Of a DNA stretch of 22,139 bases, positions 16,759-22,139 are shown piece after piece. The notes beneath the pieces are model-generated. The model had not been told where the DNA came from. It searched no databases and saw only the letters and a program-made list of their open reading frames with translations. The position numbers and the translations under genes were made by a program. This DNA is from Desulfocicer vacuolatum DSM 3385 (GTDB lineage: Bacteria > Desulfobacterota > Desulfobacteria > Desulfobacterales > SURF-7): assembly GCA_945870015.1 (NCBI GenBank), contig CAMBQS010000009.1, forward strand, positions 1 to 22,139. The letters are read 5' to 3'. Numbering within the stretch: the stretch's first letter is position 1; each line of letters begins with the position of its first letter.

Positions 16759-17595
16759 CTATTCAACATGTGATTCGCATTTCTGGGAATCAGCTTGTCC
16801 AATCATTTCATTGAGCATGTTCTGTAATCTGACTGCATGATTTGAAAAAATCCAGTCTATGCCCCGGTTCAGTTCCCGGCACAAGACATTCCGGGAGCTG
16901 ACAAAACCCGTACCGATTTTCTGGCCGATATTCCGATGCTTTTTTAAAAGCTGGTTGGAAAGAAACAGATAGTGACCCGATATTCCGCAGTACTGATTTT
17001 TGAATGCCAGACGGCTCAACTGGATAAAATTCATTTCCGATACCGGAAGGAATGCAGATTTGTGAACAAAAGTCAGGATGGAAAACATCTCCGGGCACAG
17101 GGATAAGATATGGAAGTCTTTTTCAGGTGCTAAAGAGCTGAAATGGTTTTTCAGCACCTGATTCTGATATTCCGGGTTTGGGTAGACATCTTCCTTGATC
17201 TCCACCATCAGGTGGAGGGTTTTTCCATATTTTTGAATCACATCCGCAAGGGTTGGGATCATCGGGAAATCCTGTTGTAGTTCATCCCGTGAGAGATCGG
17301 AAATTTTACGGTTTGTATGAAACAAACGGCTCAGATCCGGATCGTGAAAAACAACCGGATAAAGATCTTTTGTCCAGCGGATGTCTAACTCAATGCCCCA
17401 CACACCGGCCTTTTGTGCAATATCAAATGCCTGCATGGTGTTTTCAATAACCGTCCGGTTATCATGCTCCCCCCTGTGGGAGACAATTTTGCAGTTCCGG
17501 AGTTTTGCCAGGGCCGGGACCGGCTGGGACCATCCGGCAAAAAACAGATCTACGAAAAAGTGAAAGCTGTTTTCAATCAAAGGGGGAACGGACAT
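16759..17595 (-). CDS. Glycerophosphodiester phosphodiesterase family protein
   Basis: The protein has 278 residues from the ATG at 17595, which has AGGAGA about 9 bases upstream; a TTG at 17625 overlapping the previous stop is a less likely start. The GDPD barrel has SHRGEH (His40, Arg41), IENT (Glu51, Asn52), GIELDIRWTKD (Glu69, Asp71) and VFHDPDLSRL (His84), so the metal-binding and acid-base residues are present. LMVEIKEDVYPN supplies the next metal ligand region and the C-terminal GIDWIFSNHAV matches the family end. It should hydrolyse glycerophosphodiesters to glycerol 3-phosphate and an alcohol. No signal peptide is evident. It is the last gene of the minus-strand operon, 26 bases after the rhomboid-like gene. 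Confidence 0.87.
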   Translation of the reverse strand: MSVPPLIENSFHFFVDLFFAGWSQPVPALAKLRNCKIVSHRGEHDNRTVIENTMQAFDIAQKAGVWGIELDIRWTKDLYPVVFHDPDLSRLFHTNRKISDLSRDELQQDFPMIPTLADVIQKYGKTLHLMVEIKEDVYPNPEYQNQVLKNHFSSLAPEKDFHILSLCPEMFSILTFVHKSAFLPVSEMNFIQLSRLAFKNQYCGISGHYLFLSNQLLKKHRNIGQKIGTGFVSSRNVLCRELNRGIDWIFSNHAVRLQNMLNEMIGQADSQKCESHVE

Positions 17596-17621
17596 TGGGT
17601 GGTTTCTCCTGGCCGGAAAAA

Positions 17622-18359
17622 TCAATGCAGTGTTGGTTTGTCATTATCTTTTTTTTCACCATGGATCACCCGGAAGCGGGATTTTTTTTTCTTTAACCGC
17701 CATTCCAGATAATGCATATGCAGGCGGCTTACGCTGAAAAAATGTTCAGGGCCGATCCAGTACATCCATCCAGCCAATATTCCTCCCAGATGATACGCTC
17801 CATATGGATTTGCCTTGGCCAGAAAGGTCAGGATGGTGATCAGTATGGTTCCATAACTGATGTATTTTGCCTTAACCGGCAGTACAAAAAACAACAGGAT
17901 GCTGGTTTCCGGGTTGAGTAGGCCAAAAATCACCACAAGTGAAAGAAGGCTGGAAAGCATTCCCATAAATGGTTGACTGAAGCCGGCAACAGAGCTGAGC
18001 AGCAATCCGCAGACTGCGCTTCCCAGAGCGGAACTGTAGAAAAGGATCAGGAATCGTCTGGTGCCCAGTGAAGACTCGATTGAACCGGAAAAAAAGTAAA
18101 AGACAATACTGTTGATGAGGAATGAGATCGGTGCAGATGGATCATGGATAAAGGGATGGGTGATGACCTGCCAGAACCGGAAGTCCGGATGCTGCAATGG
18201 ATAGAGTTGAAGAAACGCCACAACAGGAATATTCAGCCAGTGTTCGCAGATCAGCTCAAGCACATAGATTACCCCGTAGAAAATCAGGAGCTGTTTTCCC
18301 AGTTTTGTAAAATTGGAATCAAATCTGTACGATACCTGCATTGGCCCTTGTCTCATCAT
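17622..18359 (-). CDS. Rhomboid-like membrane protein, probably catalytically inactive
   Basis: The protein has 245 residues, about six membrane helices and a basic C-terminal tail (219-245). The layout follows rhomboids: FWQVITHPFIHD at 62-73, helix 2 ISFLINSIVFYFFSGSIESSLG (78-99, with Asn83), helix 4 FMGMLSSLLSLVVIFGLLNP (131-150) and helix 6 GAYHLGGILAGW (187-198, His190). Aligned to the usual GxSG...LLxP spacing, the catalytic Ser falls at Leu135, and the His of helix 2 is Ser79, while Asn83 and His190 remain. Ser136 and Ser137 are next to the position, so a shifted nucleophile is possible but less likely. It starts 6 bases after the CooC-like stop. As a pseudo-rhomboid it could bind membrane partners without cutting them. 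Confidence 0.75.
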   Translation of the reverse strand: MMRQGPMQVSYRFDSNFTKLGKQLLIFYGVIYVLELICEHWLNIPVVAFLQLYPLQHPDFRFWQVITHPFIHDPSAPISFLINSIVFYFFSGSIESSLGTRRFLILFYSSALGSAVCGLLLSSVAGFSQPFMGMLSSLLSLVVIFGLLNPETSILLFFVLPVKAKYISYGTILITILTFLAKANPYGAYHLGGILAGWMYWIGPEHFFSVSRLHMHYLEWRLKKKKSRFRVIHGEKKDNDKPTLH

Positions 18360-18365
18360 AACCCC

Positions 18366-19130
18366 TTACTTTTCATTCTGTTTGATTGTATGGATCACTT
18401 GACAGATCGGATCAATGGCCGGAAGGTCTGCCGTCAGAGCCGATCCCTGAAAGCTTTCCATGAAAACCTGTTCATTCTGCGGAATCCTTGCGATTACTTT
18501 TTCCCGGTCAAAATTGTTGATCATGGTCTCCTCAATCCGTGAATCCACCTTGTTCAGGATGAAATAAAAGTCTACTCCTGCCTGTTTGGCCATCTCCTGA
18601 ATTTTCCCGGACATCATCAGGGATTCATAGGTTGGATCGATCACACCGAGAATCAGGTCGCATTCCGCATCCACTTTTCGTCCAAAGTGTTCGATGCCGG
18701 CCTCGGTATCGACAATGACAATCTCCTTTTTTTCAACTGCCAGACTGGACAGAACCTGCTTGGACAACATTCCAATGGCACATGCGCATCCTTCACCATA
18801 GTGGTGGATTTTTCCGATTACCGCAAGCCGGATTCCATTGGCTTCCGTGACACAGATCTCCGGCAGCTCATGGATCTCTGTTTTCCGGCTGAACGGTTTG
18901 CTGTCTGAAGGAAAGGTCTGGTTCATTTTGTTTTTGAATGCCTGTTTCCCGCCCAGATTGGTCATCATATCCTGGGGCAGGGGCATGCCGGCCAGCCGGT
19001 GCAGTCCGAAATTGGATTCATCCGCATCCACCAGCAGAACTTTGTATCCCATGGTATTCAGTTTTTTTGCAATCAGAACAGATAGGGTGCTTTTCCCACT
19101 TCCGCCTTTTCCGCAAATTAATATTTTCAT
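18366..19130 (-). CDS. CooC-like MinD-family ATPase (nickel-insertion type)
   Basis: The protein has 254 residues. The deviant Walker A CGKGGSGKST (6-15, with the signature Lys8) is followed by LLVDADESN (32-40), HHYGEGCACAIGML with Cys115 and Cys117, and VDTEAGIEHFGRKVDAECD (140-158). The NKVD base motif is at about 204. This matches CooC, which dimerises on ATP and uses the CxC pair to bind nickel for the carbon monoxide dehydrogenase C-cluster. No CODH or ACS gene is in the window, and the neighbours are envelope genes, so the client here is unclear. The gene follows the TPR lipoprotein by 45 bases and precedes the rhomboid-like gene by 6, so it is part of the operon. Confidence 0.85.
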   Translation of the reverse strand: MKILICGKGGSGKSTLSVLIAKKLNTMGYKVLLVDADESNFGLHRLAGMPLPQDMMTNLGGKQAFKNKMNQTFPSDSKPFSRKTEIHELPEICVTEANGIRLAVIGKIHHYGEGCACAIGMLSKQVLSSLAVEKKEIVIVDTEAGIEHFGRKVDAECDLILGVIDPTYESLMMSGKIQEMAKQAGVDFYFILNKVDSRIEETMINNFDREKVIARIPQNEQVFMESFQGSALTADLPAIDPICQVIHTIKQNEK

Positions 19131-19175
19131 GATCGGTTTCTTCCTTCCATTGATAGCTGTCGGACGTTTTGATTT

Positions 19176-20255
19176 CTATTGAACGCCTTCCAGTTTTTGT
19201 AAGAGATTGCTTGCATTTTCAATCGCCTTCCGGGCTTTCTGATTTTCCGGTGCCAGTGCAAGGGACTTTTCCCACTCGGTGATGGCTTTTTCCAGGTCTT
19301 CATTTACAAAAAAAGTAACGCCGCGTCGATAATGGACCTCGGATTGGTTCTGCATCGCGATTCTGAGATCGGATTTCAATTGATCCATCTCTGTCAGATC
19401 CATTGTGACCTGATTCAGCATTGTCATGGCCAATATCAACTTTTTCTTTTTGAATAATCGTTTTCCTTCATAATAGCAGGAGTAGTTGTACAGTTTCATC
19501 GCCTCCGGATCATCCGGGTTTTTTTCAACCATCTCCTGTGTAATGGGGATGACCTTTTCATATTTTCCTTTTTCAAAAAGCTGCTTTGCCAGTGCCTGTT
19601 TTGGATTGTTCTTTTCGTTCTCCGGTTTTGACTTCACGGTTGCGATCGTTGACGTTTCCCGGCGGGGATGCTGCATCCATTTTTTTTCCAGGACAGGTAG
19701 ATGGATCAGGCAGAGGGATGATTCTCCTTCCTGTTTTTTGGATGGGAGAAAGTATTCAACCAGAAAAGCCAGGTCCGCATTTTTGTAAACTTTTTCTGCG
19801 ATGGCACGGGAGGAATCCCCTTTTTGAACAGAATAGGTAAAATGGGTTTCCGGCGAGATTTTATTTTTCAGACAGTTCAGGGCTGCTTTATGTTCCGGGA
19901 AATAGCGCAGTACGGTTAAAAACTCTTTACATGCCTCTGACCGGTCATGACGTTCCAGGGCAGCCGATCCCTTTTTGAAATGATGGTCTGCTTTTTTGAA
20001 AATCTCATCTTTTACCATGTTTATTTTCAACGGTATTTTTTTATTTTCAGGATCCAGTTGCCATGCGATTTCCAGAAAACGGATGGCAAGCTGAAGTTCG
20101 TCCTTTTGTATCTGTTGCTCGGCCTTTTCCAGATAATCACCGGAATTGGGCACTCCAGAACCAGATTCAGTAAATGGCTCTGAAAAATGTGCGCATCCCG
20201 CAATCCATAAAACAGACAAAAGGATGATGGTTATATGGTGAAGGCGCGGAGTCAT
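19176..20255 (-). CDS. TPR lipoprotein with a LysM-like segment
   Basis: The protein has 359 residues. A lipoprotein signal ends IAGC (Cys21). TPR-like helical pairs occur at about 41-72, 85-130, 222-265 and 303-352 (HYRRGVTFFVNEDLEKAITEWEKSLALAPENQKA is the clearest). Between them, FTYSVQKGDSSRAIAEKVYKN (139-159) reads as a LysM start with a poor second half. It should be an outer-membrane or periplasmic scaffold that binds peptidoglycan or protein partners. The start ATG overlaps the stop of the preceding lipoprotein gene by 4 bases (ATGA), so the two lipoproteins are translationally coupled and likely act together. Confidence 0.85.
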   Translation of the reverse strand: MTPRLHHITIILLSVLWIAGCAHFSEPFTESGSGVPNSGDYLEKAEQQIQKDELQLAIRFLEIAWQLDPENKKIPLKINMVKDEIFKKADHHFKKGSAALERHDRSEACKEFLTVLRYFPEHKAALNCLKNKISPETHFTYSVQKGDSSRAIAEKVYKNADLAFLVEYFLPSKKQEGESSLCLIHLPVLEKKWMQHPRRETSTIATVKSKPENEKNNPKQALAKQLFEKGKYEKVIPITQEMVEKNPDDPEAMKLYNYSCYYEGKRLFKKKKLILAMTMLNQVTMDLTEMDQLKSDLRIAMQNQSEVHYRRGVTFFVNEDLEKAITEWEKSLALAPENQKARKAIENASNLLQKLEGVQ

Positions 20256-21232
20256 TCTGTTTTATGTTTTTCAAAAACCTTTAATAATGTTTCAAATTTC
20301 TTTTCATCCGAATCCTGGGATACCTGGGAATAATGAATTCCATAAGGATTCGTAAAAAAAGGATTGTCGCCTTCCTGATCCATGAATGCGCCCTGAAAGC
20401 CTTCTTTTTGTAGAATATGGACGATGAGCGAATCGTGATTTCCAGGTGGATAGAGGAAGAAGCCGCATCTTTTATTGAGATGTTTGTCCATAAGGTCGGC
20501 TGCCTGTTCAACTGCTTTGCTCAGTTTCTGAAAATATCCATAAAAAGTGCTGTCCGGAGAGAATCGGTATTCATCATTTTGTATCCTGCACTGGATCTGG
20601 ATTCTGTTTTCCGACATCCGGGTAATCTGCTCCCAGTTCAGCATTTTTTCCTTTCCAACCTGGTCCGGCGTGATGAAAACAACTGCGGGGAATTGATATT
20701 TCCGGAGTATGGGAAAAGCATGATCATATATGCTTTGGTCTGTGCTGTCGATGATCAGCAGAACCGATTTTTCATGAAGGTTATCCCTGAACTCCAAAAA
20801 AGGATAAAGCTGGTCTATGGAGATAACCTGGAAGTCCTTTTTTTTCAGATACGCCATCTGTTTTTCAAAAGGCATTTCGGATGCCTCATGGGCAAATCCT
20901 CTGTAGGCAAGGACAGGTATGGTCTGATATCCTTCAGCCGATATCCCTCCAAGTTTATAAGGTTTCAGGGGAATGACAATATCCTTTCCGGGAACCAGGG
21001 AGTCTGTCTGGTTGAAATCCAGTATCCGCCATTTTTCAGATGGGTGTTTCAGGTATTGCAAGGCCAGTTGATCCGGAGAATCCGCATCCGTGGTATGGAC
21101 GATAACGAAATCATTCAATTTGTGTTCCCTTGGGATGGATGAACATGCGGAAAAAAGAAGGGGAATCAGCAGGGTAAAAATTAAGAGAATCACTGGATAT
21201 TGTAATTTAAATCGTAACATTCGGCCTTTCAT
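20252..21232 (-). CDS. NodB-fold (polysaccharide deacetylase-like) lipoprotein with degenerate active site and LysM-like segment
   Basis: The protein has 326 residues from ATG 21232; ATG 21220 has a better Shine-Dalgarno (AAAGG) and is a good alternative. The lipoprotein signal ends FSAC (Cys30). Residues 42-90 resemble a LysM domain (WRILDFNQTDSLVPGKDIVIP). The rest follows NodB deacetylases: IPVLAYRGF, VLLIIDSTDQSIYDHAFPILRKY, AVVFITPDQVGK, LNWEQITRMSE, FFLYPPGNHD and a late EGFQGAF. The catalytic positions are changed: TFDDG is IIDSTD (160-165) and the metal-binding H-x3-H is CRIQND (215-220). It therefore looks like a non-enzymatic glycan-binding or structural relative. Its start overlaps the cyclase stop and its stop overlaps the TPR gene start. 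Confidence 0.82.
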   Translation of the reverse strand: MKGRMLRFKLQYPVILLIFTLLIPLLFSACSSIPREHKLNDFVIVHTTDADSPDQLALQYLKHPSEKWRILDFNQTDSLVPGKDIVIPLKPYKLGGISAEGYQTIPVLAYRGFAHEASEMPFEKQMAYLKKKDFQVISIDQLYPFLEFRDNLHEKSVLLIIDSTDQSIYDHAFPILRKYQFPAVVFITPDQVGKEKMLNWEQITRMSENRIQIQCRIQNDEYRFSPDSTFYGYFQKLSKAVEQAADLMDKHLNKRCGFFLYPPGNHDSLIVHILQKEGFQGAFMDQEGDNPFFTNPYGIHYSQVSQDSDEKKFETLLKVFEKHKTE

Positions 21233-22139
21233 GAATATTCAAAACCTTAAATACCTCGATCGGTTGTGTTTTGCCTTTTATATTCTGGACCGGCAACGCC
21301 TCAATTTCAATGATTTCCTCTATTATGGAAACGACATTCCTGCTGATGATAATTTCACCGGACCTGGCAAGCCCGTTCAGCCGGGATGCCACGTTGACAC
21401 TATCGCCGATCACCGTATATTCCATTTTGGCTTGCGATCCGATGTTGCCTGAAACAACAATCCCGGTATCAATGCCTATGCCCACAGCAGCATACAATTT
21501 GTTATCAGTTTTGCTCGCTTCCTGCAACTTCTGCTGTAACCGGAATGCCGCCTTTACCGCTCTTTCCACATGATTTTTGCGATAAACCGGGACACCGAAA
21601 ACACCCAATACCGCGTCACCGACAAATTTATCAACATATCCACCGTATTCAAGAATGGCATTGGTCGCAATTTCAAAATATTTATTCAGCATGGCAACAA
21701 CCTGTTCCGGTTCCTTTGAATCGGAATAAGAGGTGAACCCCCTGATATCCGCAAAAAGAATAGTCGCTTCATTGCGATGTCCTTTCAACCAGGTGTTCTG
21801 GGGATTGGCCATGATCATTTCAAGGATCTCGCCGCCGACATATTTCCCAAAAGATTCCTGCATCAGGGAATTTTTCCAGAGTTTTTCATTCATCTCATTG
21901 AAAGCCGTCGCGAGATTGCCGAGTTCATCATTCCGTTTCAGGATAACCTTGTGGCGATAGTTGCCATTACTGGTTTCTCTGGTGGCAATCATCAGTTTTG
22001 AAATCGGTATGGAATATTGAAAACCCATAATGACCGACAGGATGATACCCAGAAGGACAATCAGCAGGGTAATAAATATAATGGAAGTTTTTTCTTTCTG
22101 GATCATTTCTTCGATAAAATCGATGGATACCCCGACGTG
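21207..22139 (-). CDS. Membrane-anchored class III adenylate/guanylate cyclase with HAMP (5' end outside the window)
   Basis: The reading frame stays open through the right edge of the window, so this is the C-terminal part of a larger protein; the ATG at 22106 is internal. Numbering from that Met, a membrane helix (8-30) is followed by a HAMP domain (31-83) and a class III catalytic domain (110-290). The two metal Asp are Asp120 (LFADIRGFT) and Asp164 (VDKFVGDAVLGVFG); Lys160 and Asp235 (TVIGDSVNVASRL) are the adenine-selecting pair and Asn238 and Arg242 the transition-state pair. The residues favour ATP, making cyclic AMP. The missing N-terminus probably holds a periplasmic sensor. It is the first visible gene of the minus-strand operon and overlaps the NodB-like gene. 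Confidence 0.9.
   Translation of the reverse strand, partial: HVGVSIDFIEEMIQKEKTSIIFITLLIVLLGIILSVIMGFQYSIPISKLMIATRETSNGNYRHKVILKRNDELGNLATAFNEMNEKLWKNSLMQESFGKYVGGEILEMIMANPQNTWLKGHRNEATILFADIRGFTSYSDSKEPEQVVAMLNKYFEIATNAILEYGGYVDKFVGDAVLGVFGVPVYRKNHVERAVKAAFRLQQKLQEASKTDNKLYAAVGIGIDTGIVVSGNIGSQAKMEYTVIGDSVNVASRLNGLARSGEIIISRNVVSIIEEIIEIEALPVQNIKGKTQPIEVFKVLNIHERPNVTI

Noticed and set aside
20417..21142. A 241-codon plus-strand frame
   Set aside because: It lies fully antisense to the NodB-like lipoprotein gene, which has clear family motifs, a lipobox and operon overlaps at both ends; the plus-strand product has no recognisable motif.

Overview
The window reads as chromosomal DNA of moderate GC (about 45% by eye). 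It probably comes from a sulfate-reducer-like Desulfobacterota (formerly deltaproteobacterial) genome. This is an inference from gene content: a choice-of-anchor-U surface protein with a CFI-box-type C-terminus, a CooC-like ATPase with a CxC nickel-site motif, PAS and Cache signalling proteins of the kind common in that group, an MltD-type lipoprotein and an UMF1-family MFS transporter. No rRNA, tRNA, CRISPR array, transposase or phage gene was recognised.

Layout. (1) 11-3135, plus strand: a large exported repeat protein that ends at a clear intrinsic terminator, then an exported AMMECR1-domain protein overlapping a small probable lipoprotein. (2) 3156-6007, minus strand: an ABC-2 exporter (ATPase then permease), followed by a 45-codon remnant of a PLP-dependent aminotransferase and an intact omega-amidase-type nitrilase. 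The remnant overlaps the amidase start, so an ancestral aminotransferase/omega-amidase gene pair appears to have been broken exactly where the permease gene ends. (3) 6008-6404: a divergent intergenic region with a sigma54-like element, then an mltD-like lytic transglycosylase. (4) 8237-14700, plus strand: a signalling block of a Cache chemoreceptor, a PAS histidine kinase with a cysteine cluster, and a Cache/triple-PAS hybrid kinase with a C-terminal receiver, followed by an UMF1-family MFS transporter. (5) 16199-16667, minus strand: an AT-rich type II toxin-antitoxin pair with a perfect palindrome upstream. (6) 22139-16759, minus strand: one tightly packed operon of six genes: class III adenylate cyclase (its 5' end lies outside the window), degenerate NodB/LysM lipoprotein, LysM/TPR lipoprotein, CooC-like ATPase, rhomboid-like membrane protein, and glycerophosphodiester phosphodiesterase.

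The most unusual part is region 6. It couples a membrane cAMP-type cyclase to two envelope lipoproteins that both carry degenerate LysM-like segments. Two of its products, the NodB-fold lipoprotein and the rhomboid-like protein, have substitutions at the positions that should be catalytic, while the cyclase, CooC-like ATPase and phosphodiesterase look intact. This may be an undescribed envelope-sensing or assembly operon, but its function cannot be settled from sequence alone. The broken aminotransferase/omega-amidase pair is the clearest evolutionary event in the window.
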